Below, piece after piece: positions 25,628 to 34,985 of a stretch of DNA of 64,000 nucleotides. The notes under the pieces were generated by a model that was not told the DNA's origin, searched no databases, and saw only the letters and a program-made list of their open reading frames with translations. Each line of letters opens with the position of its first letter. The stretch's first letter is position 1. Position numbers and translations under genes: made by a program. The stretch comes from Nitrosarchaeum koreense MY1 (GTDB lineage: Archaea > Thermoproteota > Nitrososphaeria > Nitrososphaerales > Nitrosopumilaceae), in contig NZ_AFPU01000001.1 of NCBI RefSeq assembly GCF_000220175.1, positions 965,512 to 1,029,511 of the forward strand, in the 5' to 3' direction.

Positions 25628-26377
25628 ATGCCCAAAACTAGAATAATGTCATTAAAACCAATAATGATTTTAGAAGGAGAAAAAAAGAACCTCATAATAA
25701 CAGATATTCATATTGGTTTTGAAAGCATATTTGCATCAAATGAAATTTTTATTGGAAAGAATTCTTCTATCAATGAAACAATATCAGAATTATTAGATGT
25801 AATTGAATTAGAAAAACCAGATTCTCTGATTTTACTAGGAGATGTAAAATCAAGTATTAAAAATATTTCAAAGAGCGAATGGGATGATGTTCCATTATTT
25901 TTTAAAAAAATCCAAGAAAAATGTCACATAACATTAATTCCTGGAAATCATGATGCAAATATTCAGAGACTTATTCCTGAAAACATTTCAATGATCAGTG
26001 CTACTGGAATGGTAGAAGAAAACATTTTACTTACACATGGACATACAATGCCTTCAGAGAATTTTTCTCATGTTGACAAAATTATAATGGGTCATGTACA
26101 TCCAGTATTTTTTCAAGAGGATTCATTATTAAATGGACAAAGAGTCTGGGTGACAATGAAAACAGAAAAACAAAATATTTTTCCAAACAAATCGGGGGAC
26201 ATAGAGATTACGATAATTCCATCATTTAACAGATATTTTTATGCAACACATAAAAAAAAATATAAAAAATCCATTTCACCAATAATAGAAAGAATCAAAC
26301 ATGTATCAACGGCTAAAATAATTACGTTAGATGGGACGATTATTGGGGACGAATCAATGATTGATCAAGTATTATGA
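25628..26377 (+). CDS. calcineurin-like phosphoesterase (archaeal SbcD-related)
   Basis: A 249-residue metallophosphoesterase: TDIHIGFES (D-x-H), LLGDVKSS (G-D), PGNHDAN (G-N-H-D/E), THGHTMPS and MGHVHPVFF give all five metal-binding motifs. It matches the archaeal family annotated as SbcD-related phosphoesterase, often near DNA repair or helicase genes; substrate unknown. The C-terminal 60 residues end in a short KKKYKK-containing tail. A TTG precedes the ATG by three bases; the ATG is used here. Confidence 0.83.
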   Translation: MPKTRIMSLKPIMILEGEKKNLIITDIHIGFESIFASNEIFIGKNSSINETISELLDVIELEKPDSLILLGDVKSSIKNISKSEWDDVPLFFKKIQEKCHITLIPGNHDANIQRLIPENISMISATGMVEENILLTHGHTMPSENFSHVDKIIMGHVHPVFFQEDSLLNGQRVWVTMKTEKQNIFPNKSGDIEITIIPSFNRYFYATHKKKYKKSISPIIERIKHVSTAKIITLDGTIIGDESMIDQVL

Positions 26378-26447
26378 AATATACATCAAGAAAATATTTC
26401 AACATAAATGAAATTCAAAATAAAATTATAAAATTCATTTCTTAAGA

Positions 26448-29400
26448 TTAATCAATTTTATCATATGGCTCTATTGGATCTCTGGTTGTTTTATTATCTT
26501 TAAGCCATTCCAGAGTCTTTACAAAAGAATCAGCAAGTTCAATGGTAGTAAGAACAGGAATCCCTAATTCCAAAGATTTTCGTCTAATTTGATATTCATC
26601 TTCAAGCATTCCAACATATTTTTCAAGTGTGGATGTACTTGGAATATTTATGATGAAATCTATCTTTCTATCATAGAGTAAATCCGCAATGTTTGGTTTT
26701 CTTGTAGGCTCAGATATTTTATGTACAACTTCAATATCACCTATTTTTTCTTCAAAAAATTCTGCAGTGTGTTCTGTTGCTACGATTTTAAATCCAAGAC
26801 CCTTTAATCGCGCAATAGGTTGGAGCAATTTTTCTTTGTTTTGAGAACCACCAACAGTTACTAGCGCAGTACCTGTTTTAGGAAGAGTATACCCTGCAGA
26901 AGTAAGTCCTTTGGCTAGTGCATCGTAAAAACTCGTACCAAAGCATGCAACCTCACCAGTTGATTGCATCTCGACACCTAATGTAATATCTGCTCCCTCT
27001 AATTGCATAAATGAGAACTGTGGTACTTTGATTCCAAAGTTGTGAATTTTTTGCCATTTATTTTCAGGCATTTTAGGTAGTGGCTTACCCAAGATGGCCT
27101 TTGCCGCAAGCATAATTAGATTTGTCTTAACAAGTTTAGATACAAATGGCATAGAACGTGATGCTCTTATGTTTAATTCAATTACATAAACATGATCATC
27201 ATGGATTAAAAATTGTAAATTGAATGGCCCCTTAACATTAAAGGTTTTTGCAATCTTTATAGAATATTCAGTTATGGTATCAATAGTTTTATTGTTTAAT
27301 CGCCATGGAGGAATACACATCATAGCATCACCAGAGTGAACGCCTGCGCTTTCAATGTGTTCAACTATTGCTCCAATTATTACATCAGTGCCATTACTAA
27401 TTCCATCAACATCAACTTCAAGTGAATTTAACATGAATTTTGAAATCACTACAGGATGATCAGGAGATACATCAGTTGCTTCCTTAACATATTTTTTTAG
27501 TTCATCTTGAGACCAGACAACTTTCATTGCAGCTCCAGACAACACATAGGAAGGTCTAACAATTACGGGGAATCCTACATCATTTGCAAAGTTTTTGGCT
27601 TCTACAACATTTGAAAATGCCTGCCATCGAGGTTGTTGAATGTGTAATTTATCTAATTCAGCACTAAATTTAGAACGGTCTTCTGCTCTATCAACATCAT
27701 TTGCACTAGTACCCATAATGTTAACACCAAGTTTTGCAAGACCCAATGTAAGATTATTTGCAGTTTGGCCTCCAACACATGTGATAATTCCTTTTGGGTT
27801 TTCAAATTCAGCAATATCTAAAATTCTCTCCAAAGTCAATTCTTCAAAATACAATCTACTGCAAATATCATAATCAGTTGAAACGGTTTCAGGATTACAA
27901 TTTACTACTGAAACATTTTTTTCTCCATTTTCTTGCAAACCCCAAACCATGTTTACAGTGCCCCAATCAAATTCTACACTACTGCCAATACGATATGGTC
28001 CAGCACCTAGTACAATTACTCCTTTTTCATCAGGATTAACGGTAATATCATTTTGATTTCCACCATATGTCAGATATAGGTAATTTGTGACCGCTGGCCA
28101 TTCAGCTGCAAGCGTATCAATTTGCTTTACAGATGGTAAAACCCCTGCTTTTTTGCGTATTTCACGTACTTCTTCAGGAGATTTATCTTTAGCACGAGCA
28201 ATTTGCTTATCAGAGAATCCCAATTTTTTTGACTCCCAAAGTAAAGGAGTTGAAAGTTCTTCTTGTTTTAATTTAGATTCTACATCTACGATGTTTTTGA
28301 TCTTTTCAATAAACCATGGATCAATTGAAGATAATTTGTAAATTCTTTCAACTGAAATTCCAATTTTAAGTGCAGCTGCAACATAATACAAAATCAAATC
28401 ATCAGGATGAGATAGTTTATCTTCTATTTGCTCTTCATCAAATGTTTTCATGTTTGCTCTGTTTAAAACAAGTCCGTCATTTCCAATGTCAAGCATACGT
28501 ATTGCTTTTTGTAATGATTCCTCAAAGCTTCTTCCCACTGCCATAACTTCACCAACTGATTTCATTGTAGGACCAAGTTTTCGTTTTACAAGATCAAATT
28601 TACCAAAATCCCATCTAGGATGTTTACACACAACATAATCTAACGATGGTTCAAAACAAGCAGTAGTGGATTTGGTGATTCTATTAACTAATTCAGGGAG
28701 AGTATATCCCAATCCAATTTTGGCAGACATGTATGCTAATGGATATCCAGTTGCTTTGCTTGCAAGTGCAGAAGAACGAGACAATCTTGGATTAATTTCA
28801 ATTGCAACATATCGGTCAGAATCAGAATCTAATGCATATTGAATATTACATTCTCCTACAATTCCAACATGTTTTGTAGCACGTAATGCTGCTGTTCGTA
28901 GCATATGATATTCATGATTATTAATTGTCTGAGAAGGTGCAACGACAATATTATCACCGGTGTGAACTTTCATAGAAAGAACATTTTCCATATTACACAC
29001 AATAACATTGTTTCCATCCCAATCTTGCATTACTTCATACTCTATTTGCTTCCAATGTCCAATGTATTCTTCAACTAGAACTTGTCCCACAAGACTTGCA
29101 CGTAATCCACGCTCTACAATTTCATGTAATTCAATTTCATTGTAAGCTACTCCACCACCCTTACCTCCAAGTGTATATGCTACTCGAATAATTACAGGAT
29201 AACCTAGTTCCTGAGCTATTTCCTTTGCATCTTTAAAATTAGTAACAGTTCTACTTTTTAGAACTGGAACATTACATTGGGTCATAGAGTCTTTGAAGAG
29301 CTGACGATCCTCAGTTCTTTGAATTCCGGGTATTTGTGTACCTAATACTTTCACACCATACTTTTGCAGTATACCTGCCTCTGCAAGATTAATACCACAA

Positions 29401-29712
29401 TTTAGAGCAGTTTGACCACCATATGCCAGCATAATTCCATCTGGTCTTTCCTTTTCGATAACAGATTCTACATACTCAGTATTAACAGGTAACAGATACA
29501 CATTATTTGCAAATCTAGTATCTGTTTGGATTGTTGCAATGTTTGGATTGATTAGAATACTTTGCAGTCCATCTTCATGTATTGCTTTGAGGCATTGGCT
29601 TCCGGAGTAGTCAAATTGACGGTCGTTTTTAGCGACTCTCGCCGGCTTCTCCGATTTTTATTGCCCCACTACCAAGTACAAGAATTTTTTTTATCGACTC
29701 ATTTTTTGGCAG
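26448..29712 (-). CDS. carB: carbamoyl-phosphate synthase large subunit, 5' end disrupted by a 22-bp insertion
   Basis: The synthetase that makes carbamoyl phosphate for pyrimidines and arginine, with two ATP-grasp halves, an oligomerisation region and a C-terminal allosteric (MGS-like) domain. A continuous frame from 29501 (GTG) gives 1017 residues, but the first about 63 residues of the family are encoded upstream: PKNESIKKILVLGSGAIKIG at 29709 to about 29650 and SGSQCLKAIHEDGLQ after 29606. Between GEAGE and FDYSG lie 22 extra bases (29616-29637) that add a stop and shift the frame. Deleting them gives 1080 residues, the normal length. The codon at the expected start is CTG (29710-29712), overlapping the carA stop by 14 bases. 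Confidence 0.85.
29616..29637 (-). other. 22-bp insertion interrupting carB
   Basis: On the + strand the insert reads TTGACGGTCG (29616-29625), then TTTTTAGCGACT. It has hairpin character: GTCG/CGAC with a 7-base loop, and each junction is quasi-palindromic with the neighbouring coding DNA (GCGA-GAG-TCGC on one side and GTCAA-T-TTGAC on the other, minus strand). Such symmetry is expected for template-switch mutation. No bulge-helix-bulge structure could be drawn, so intron removal is not supported. A sequencing or assembly fault is possible. Confidence 0.7.
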
Positions 29713-30856
29713 ATTTGCCTTCCTCCATAAGGTTCTTGAGCTCTTCAAAGACGAATTTACAATCATAAGGTCCAGGTGCAGCTTCAGGATGAAACTGAAC
29801 TGCAATACAATTTTGTTTTTTGTGTTTGATTCCTTCGACTGTTTTATCGTCTGCGTTTGTAAACCATAAAGTAAATTCAGATGTTTTCAATGATTCAGGA
29901 GTTATCCCATAACCATGATTCTGACTTGTAACATAGACTTGATTATTTTCCAAATTAACACACGGTTTGTTTTGTCCTCTATGACCATATTTTAATTTGT
30001 AAGTTTGAGTGTTGCCTGCAAGACCAATAATTTGTGCACCTAAACAAATTCCAAGAGTAGGAATATTTTTTTCAATTAATTTTTTTGCAGTTTCAATAGT
30101 ATCTGGACAATTTTGAGGATCACCAGGACCATTGCTAATTACAACACCATTAGGATGATATGACATTATTTTTTCAAAAGATGTATTCCAAGGCAATCTT
30201 ATTACTTTGTATCCCAATTCACGGATGTTTCTTAGTATAGCATTTTTTGTACCAGTATCAATTACAACAACAGATTTTTCTTCAGAACCATAAACTACTT
30301 CTTGTTTTGTAGATACTACATCCATGAATTGTTCAGAATTATAATGAGTTGCATTTGCAAGTTGTTTTTTGACTTCTTCTACATTAATTTCAGTATCAGA
30401 GACTACCAATGCTGCCATTTTTACTCCACCTTGACGAAGATTTTTTGTTACTGCTCTAGTATCAATTCCTGAAATTCCAGGAATTTTTTCATTATACATC
30501 CACTCATCTAAAGTCATAGACATATTCCAGTGGCTAGCAGATAAAGAAAGTTCATGTACAACTAAGCCACGTATTTGGATTTTATTAGATTCAAAGAATG
30601 TTGAAATTCCATCTTTATCGGTAAGTGATGGATCAGGAACACCATAATTTCCTACAAGTGGGTAAGTAAGAGTAAGAATCTGACCACTGTAGGATGGATC
30701 AGTTAGAGTCTCAGTATAGCCTACCATTCCAGTATTAAAGACAATTTCACCAAAAACAGTCGTAGAATAACCAAATCCTTTACCATCTAAAACCGTGCCA
30801 TCATCAAAAATTAGCTTCCCAAACTTGTTTGCGTGGACTGATTTCTTTGTAGTAAT
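29699..30856 (-). CDS. carA: carbamoyl-phosphate synthase small subunit, start codon unclear
   Basis: The glutamine amidotransferase partner of CarB. The amidotransferase half has LGICLGAQIIGLAG (nucleophile Cys) and VQFHPEAAPGP (His, Glu). The N-terminal half is typical too: the frame upstream of the first ATG (30727) reads KFGKLIFDDGTVLDGKGFG and FGEIVFNTGMVGYTETL, clearly CarA. But between an in-frame stop (30890-30892) and that ATG there is no ATG, GTG or TTG. I place the start at ATT (30856), giving 385 residues; GTC at 30862 is another option. It may be the first gene of the carA-carB operon. Confidence 0.85.
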   Translation of the reverse strand: MTTKKSVHANKFGKLIFDDGTVLDGKGFGYSTTVFGEIVFNTGMVGYTETLTDPSYSGQILTLTYPLVGNYGVPDPSLTDKDGISTFFESNKIQIRGLVVHELSLSASHWNMSMTLDEWMYNEKIPGISGIDTRAVTKNLRQGGVKMAALVVSDTEINVEEVKKQLANATHYNSEQFMDVVSTKQEVVYGSEEKSVVVIDTGTKNAILRNIRELGYKVIRLPWNTSFEKIMSYHPNGVVISNGPGDPQNCPDTIETAKKLIEKNIPTLGICLGAQIIGLAGNTQTYKLKYGHRGQNKPCVNLENNQVYVTSQNHGYGITPESLKTSEFTLWFTNADDKTVEGIKHKKQNCIAVQFHPEAAPGPYDCKFVFEELKNLMEEGKSAKK

Positions 30857-30932
30857 TGTGACCCTCGACGAGTACTTTTGATTCTGGATTTAAGTTTTTT
30901 GAAGGTTGATCGCTAAAAAAATAAAATAGATC

Positions 30933-32126
30933 TTAAAGGGCGCGGAATTCTTCACTCCACTTGTGGTATGCACGTACCATTTCAAGTGAAACACTTGGTT
31001 TTCTTCTTTCCATTATTGCCTTAAAGTCTGCAGTTGTGAGTTCACGTGGTTGTATTGGAGCTTCACCTTCTACTGGTTCATGATAATCAGGAGAATTGAA
31101 TATCTCATGAACTGCTTTGATTTGTGCTGCCTGACAAACATCTTTGATATCACTTGCACTATAACCGTCAAACAATTTTGAGAGTTCTGCCACGTTGACT
31201 CTAACAGCGTTTTTTAGTGGAGCAGTATATTGTTGAAATAGACTTTCTCTTGCAGCTTGAGTTGGAAGTGAAACATAAATTCTTTTTTGGAATCTTCTAA
31301 GAAATGGCCAGTCAAGACTCCATGGTTTGTTTGTAGCGCCAATTACGTAAAGCATTAAATCCTTACCTTTTCCATTAACACCATCCATCTCAGTTAAGAA
31401 TTGATTTTTAGTTCTTACTTCTCCACCAACTTCACTATTTCTAGAACCTAAAAGAGAATCAACTTCATCTACAAAAAGAATAACAGGTTTACCTTCTTTT
31501 TCTGCATATTTTCTTGCCATTACAAATAATTTTGAAACATTCTTTTCAGCTTCTCCTAACCATTTACTCATCATAGATGCTGCATCAACATTAATGAAGT
31601 AACCGTCCATTTCATTAGCAGTTGCAGCAGCTAACATAGTCTTTCCAGTTCCAGGTGGACCATAAAGTAGCATTCCTTTTGGCCAGCCTAAAGGAAATAG
31701 GTCGGGTCTTTTTGTTGGATAAACAATGGATTCACGTAAAGCATTCTTTGCATCATCCAGCCCAATAACTTCACTCCAAGTAACATTAGGTTTTTCTTTC
31801 ATTACAAGATCTTCAAAGTCATTTTCATCAGTTTGTCTTTGTACAGAAGCTTGTTGTTCTTTAGGAGAAGCGTTAGGGTCAACTGCAGGCTCGACACCGC
31901 GTGATTCTTGAAGTGCGGTTATTCTGTTATGGTATGAATTACATCTATCTTTGTAAATTGGATTAAGTTTGCTAGTAGGATAAAGTTGTATTAGTTTTAC
32001 AAGCGCATCGATTGCATGTTGGTAATGAGTAATAGCCATGCCTCGTGCTCCTTGGGAGTCAAACTTGATTGCCTCAGAAGCATACTTGCTTGCATTATTT
32101 TCTAATTCTTGTGGTGCTAAACTCAT
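30933..32126 (-). CDS. cdvC: CdvC, Vps4-like AAA ATPase of cell division
   Basis: A 397-residue ATPase. Residues 1-75 are a helical MIT domain (SEAIKFDSQGARGMAITHYQ), which in relatives grips ESCRT-III tails. A linker leads to the AAA core with Walker A GPPGTGKT (156-163), Walker B FVDEVDS (Asp220-Glu221), WLGEAEKNVSKLF and arginine fingers FLRRFQKR. The C-terminal helix ends EEFRAL. CdvC disassembles ESCRT-III filaments during division in Crenarchaeota and Thaumarchaeota. It directly follows the 164-residue gene with no gap and is third in a putative operon that begins at 33166. Confidence 0.95.
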   Translation of the reverse strand: MSLAPQELENNASKYASEAIKFDSQGARGMAITHYQHAIDALVKLIQLYPTSKLNPIYKDRCNSYHNRITALQESRGVEPAVDPNASPKEQQASVQRQTDENDFEDLVMKEKPNVTWSEVIGLDDAKNALRESIVYPTKRPDLFPLGWPKGMLLYGPPGTGKTMLAAATANEMDGYFINVDAASMMSKWLGEAEKNVSKLFVMARKYAEKEGKPVILFVDEVDSLLGSRNSEVGGEVRTKNQFLTEMDGVNGKGKDLMLYVIGATNKPWSLDWPFLRRFQKRIYVSLPTQAARESLFQQYTAPLKNAVRVNVAELSKLFDGYSASDIKDVCQAAQIKAVHEIFNSPDYHEPVEGEAPIQPRELTTADFKAIMERRKPSVSLEMVRAYHKWSEEFRAL

Positions 32127-32621
32127 CTATATCACTTGTACAGTATCCCCTTTAGATTTTTCTTGGTATTTGGAGGTGTTAATTGGTGTAGTAAAATTGG
32201 TTAAATTAAATGAACCATTTTTTGATTCAACATCAGATTCATCAAGATATGATTTTTCAAGATCAGATTTTTCTGAAATTTTTGAGTGCATATTTTTGAC
32301 TTTGTTAATAGAATCTTCAGCGGATAAAATTAATTCAGAGATATCATCATCAACGCTTTCCATGGACTGGGCAGAGTCACCTATTATCGAAACAAAATGC
32401 TGTAAAATTAAACGCGTTTCTTTTTTATCTTCATATTTACAAAGCATAAAGTTAGCCAATCCAACAATTTTATTTATATCCTGTAATTCCTCCAAAGTTA
32501 ATTTATCAATTTGAACGCCAGATGCAGATAGTTTTTTTTCAATTTTTGCAGATATTGATTGAATATTAGAGATATCTTTTGGTAAATCAGTTTTAGGGTT
32601 AAGAAAATTCAAGTATTGCAT
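32127..32621 (-). CDS. hypothetical helical protein in the cdvC operon
   Basis: A 164-residue acidic, mostly helical protein (AKIEKKLSASGVQIDKLTLE, LILQHFVSIIGDSAQSMESV). Its stop is adjacent to the cdvC start and its start overlaps the ESCRT-III-like gene by 13 bases, so the three genes appear to be translated together. No named family is recognised; no clear MIT-interacting motif is seen at the C-terminus. By position it could be an ESCRT-III partner or adaptor for CdvC. It might also represent the second half of a split ESCRT-III protein. Confidence 0.6.
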   Translation of the reverse strand: MQYLNFLNPKTDLPKDISNIQSISAKIEKKLSASGVQIDKLTLEELQDINKIVGLANFMLCKYEDKKETRLILQHFVSIIGDSAQSMESVDDDISELILSAEDSINKVKNMHSKISEKSDLEKSYLDESDVESKNGSFNLTNFTTPINTSKYQEKSKGDTVQVI

Positions 32622-33166
32622 ACTTTAGAAAAATCAAGATTAGGATACTGCTTATTTATTTTAGAGTCTACCATCAATTTTACTTCATTTAGGATCAAAG
32701 ATGATTCAGTATTTGACTGGCTAAAATCAAATCTAGCCTCAGTAAGAATTGCAGAATCTAAAATAATACTACCTAAATGGACTGATAACTCTGAGAGATT
32801 TTTACTGCAAATAGGAAATAAAGTATAAAGCTGAGCGCTGACAGTTCGCATCATAGGGATTAAAGGTAAAAGTTTAGGAATACTGGTAATACCAGAGATA
32901 GAGTTAATTTTCTTGTGTATTTTAGAGAGAATTTCTAAAGAAAATGAAATTGTTCTTTCAAAATCAAGTGCTCTAACACATGTATGGTCATCATTATCTA
33001 GTTCTAGATATACTCGGTTTGATTTTTTTATCTCTGCCTTTTTTCTTTTTAAAGTATCCATTATATCACACAGCAAATAATTAGAATATTCCAATCTAGG
33101 AACAATAGTAACAGTCTGGAATACGCCAGAACATTCGTTTCTAACAAGATTAGGATTAACCATCAT
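32609..33166 (-). CDS. ESCRT-III (CdvB/Snf7)-like protein
   Basis: A 185-residue protein. The N-terminal half has an amphipathic pair of helices with basic residues (DIMDTLKRKKAEIKKS, 35-50; SLEILSKIHKKI, 76-87). The core SIPKLLPLIPMMRTVSAQLY (95-114), with FPICSKNLSELSVHLGSII (117-135), closely follows the third and fourth helices of thaumarchaeal CdvB proteins (a Pro-rich entry, R-x-V-S, then P-x-x-x-x-x-L-x-x-L). Family members polymerise at the division site. It is shorter than CdvB and has no winged-helix tail. First gene of the operon with cdvC. Confidence 0.6.
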   Translation of the reverse strand: MMVNPNLVRNECSGVFQTVTIVPRLEYSNYLLCDIMDTLKRKKAEIKKSNRVYLELDNDDHTCVRALDFERTISFSLEILSKIHKKINSISGITSIPKLLPLIPMMRTVSAQLYTLFPICSKNLSELSVHLGSIILDSAILTEARFDFSQSNTESSLILNEVKLMVDSKINKQYPNLDFSKVCNT

Positions 33167-33201
33167 GCCATATTTTCAACATAGATTTGATATTTCAGGA
33201 C

Positions 33202-33236
33202 GGTGTCACAATTTTACCAGTAACCGCAGTAACACC
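33202..33236. promoter_or_regulatory. inverted repeat between cdv operon and TrmB-like gene
   Basis: GGTGTCAC (33202-33209) and GTAACACC (33229-33236) form an 8-base arm pair with one mismatch, 19 bases apart, in the 150-base gap shared by the divergent ESCRT-III/cdvC operon and the TrmB-like regulator. The distance and placement suit an operator for the adjacent regulator. No TATA box is obvious directly beside it. Confidence 0.28.
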
Positions 33237-33316
33237 ACCAAAGAGTTACAATTTTGAATTTTTTTGAGTATTTGTGTAAAGGAATTTAGCTTTCAATATT
33301 ACCTAATCAGATGTAA

Positions 33317-34486
33317 ATGAGAATCATGGTAAATGAACAAGCATTAACTGTAAGTCTTGAAGAATTTGGACTAAGCAAATACGAGGCTCAGGCATATGTT
33401 GCCCTTATATCGAAAGGCACGATATCCGCAAGCGAGCTTGCATATTATTCAGATCTTCCAAGAACCAAGATATATCCAACTCTATTAAAGCTAGAAAGCA
33501 AAAAATTAGTTATTATTTCAAAAAGCAAACCAATTATGTGTACAGCAACTGCACCTGAAGACGCTTTTGATTCAGTAATTCATGAACAAATTAACAAAGT
33601 GAATGCAATGAATGCTTTAATTTCAAATTTAAAAAAGGCAAGTGAGGAAAGCAGAAAATCAAGAGGGTCAGAAGAAAAAAGATATGTCCATATTAGCGCA
33701 AACAACGTACTTGAACAATTAAGAATGATGGTTGATGGATCAAAATCTTCTATCAACATCATGGTTGATCAGTGGGGTTTGGGGTTACTTGCAGAATGTA
33801 AAGAACAGTTACTTTCAGTGCTGCGTAGAAATTTAGAAGTAAAATTATTGTTACCGTCAACTCAAATTGGTTCAGAATCATACAGAGCAATACCAAACGA
33901 AGTAAAAATTAGATCATCAGATATTATACAAAATTGTTTTGTATTTGATGAAACAGAGGTATTAATGATTGATGATGAAAATGGAAAAGGGGCAATATTT
34001 TCATCTACTGAAGTATTAGGAACAAATCAAAATAGAATTTTTGCAGATATTTGGAGAAATTCAGTTAAAACAGATGCTCTTGCAGATATGACAAAAAATG
34101 AAGCACAGGAAGTATACAAAATTATTCGAATTATAAATGAAAATGGATTGACATACATTCTAAATTCAATCATGATTTCAAAAAAACCTGATTTAGATAT
34201 GCTCAAACTACTTGAGAAAAATGGAATTCATTTAAAAAATAAGTCATTAGATGAAATTATTGAGATTATGGATGCAGCATTACAAATTATGTGTTCAGGG
34301 CATGTAAATTTTGATGCAAATACCAAAAACATAACAATTGAATCAAAATTAAACAGTGGGCATTCTTTACCATGGGCATATGTATTAGACGGTTGTCTTC
34401 AAAAACAAGGATTCAAAACAAGAACAGTATATCAAAATAATCAAACCAAAGGCGAAAAGGTCACCATAAAAATAAGTAAAAACTAA
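33317..34486 (+). CDS. TrmB-family transcriptional regulator
   Basis: A 389-residue protein. The first 80 residues are a winged helix (FGLSKYEAQAYVALISKGTI, LPRTKIYPTLLKLESK), the TrmB type. A helical linker leads to a PLD-like/sugar-binding-like domain (about 125-255: SSINIMVDQWGLGLL, AIFSSTEVLG). The last 110 residues are a separate alpha+beta domain of unknown role. TrmB proteins sense small molecules. It is transcribed away from the ESCRT-III-like/cdvC operon across 150 bases and may control it, but nothing shows this directly. Confidence 0.8.
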   Translation: MRIMVNEQALTVSLEEFGLSKYEAQAYVALISKGTISASELAYYSDLPRTKIYPTLLKLESKKLVIISKSKPIMCTATAPEDAFDSVIHEQINKVNAMNALISNLKKASEESRKSRGSEEKRYVHISANNVLEQLRMMVDGSKSSINIMVDQWGLGLLAECKEQLLSVLRRNLEVKLLLPSTQIGSESYRAIPNEVKIRSSDIIQNCFVFDETEVLMIDDENGKGAIFSSTEVLGTNQNRIFADIWRNSVKTDALADMTKNEAQEVYKIIRIINENGLTYILNSIMISKKPDLDMLKLLEKNGIHLKNKSLDEIIEIMDAALQIMCSGHVNFDANTKNITIESKLNSGHSLPWAYVLDGCLQKQGFKTRTVYQNNQTKGEKVTIKISKN

Positions 34487-34511
34487 AATCATCTGAATTA
34501 AACCATAATTC

Positions 34512-34964
34512 ATGATAGAGGAAAAAATAAAATCAATTGGAATAAACATTCCAGTTCCACCAACCCCTGCTGGTTCATATATCCCACTAGTAAAAACTGG
34601 GAATTTGTTATATGTTTCAGGACAAATTCCATTACAAGATGGAAAAGTAGCATTTACAGGAAAAGTGTCAGATGAAAATATTGAAACTGCACAAAAATCA
34701 GCAAGAATTTGCGCAATAAACATACTAGCACAATTAAAAAAAGAGCTAGGAGATCTAGAGAAAATTTCTAGATTTGTAAGACTATCTGGATTTGTGAATT
34801 CAGTACCAGAATTCACACAACATCCAAAAGTAATCAATGCTGCATCAGATTTACTTTATGAAATATTTGGCGATGTTGGAAAACACACCAGAATTGCAGT
34901 TGGGGTATCAAGCTTGCCACTCAACTCAATGACAGAAATAGATGCAATAGTAGAAATTAAATAA
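34512..34964 (+). CDS. RidA/YjgF/YER057c family protein
   Basis: A 150-residue protein of the Rid family, in the branch with an N-terminal GINIPVPPTPAGSYIPLVKT. It has LLYVSGQIPLQDGK, the loop around Arg (FVRLSGFVNSVPEF) and GKHTRIAVGVSSLPLNSM, where the Arg and Ser-Leu-Pro form the active-site edge. RidA hydrolyses reactive enamine/imine by-products of PLP enzymes; this branch may act on other substrates. It follows the TrmB-like gene by 25 bases. Confidence 0.88.
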   Translation: MIEEKIKSIGINIPVPPTPAGSYIPLVKTGNLLYVSGQIPLQDGKVAFTGKVSDENIETAQKSARICAINILAQLKKELGDLEKISRFVRLSGFVNSVPEFTQHPKVINAASDLLYEIFGDVGKHTRIAVGVSSLPLNSMTEIDAIVEIK

Positions 34965-34985
34965 AAAATAATTAAATTTTGAAAT

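Noticed and set aside
29590-29660. Archaeal bulge-helix-bulge intron in carB
   Set aside because: I tried the three possible splice positions that would restore Glu-Phe-Asp. None gives a four-pair central helix flanked by three-base bulges, and 22 bases would be very short.
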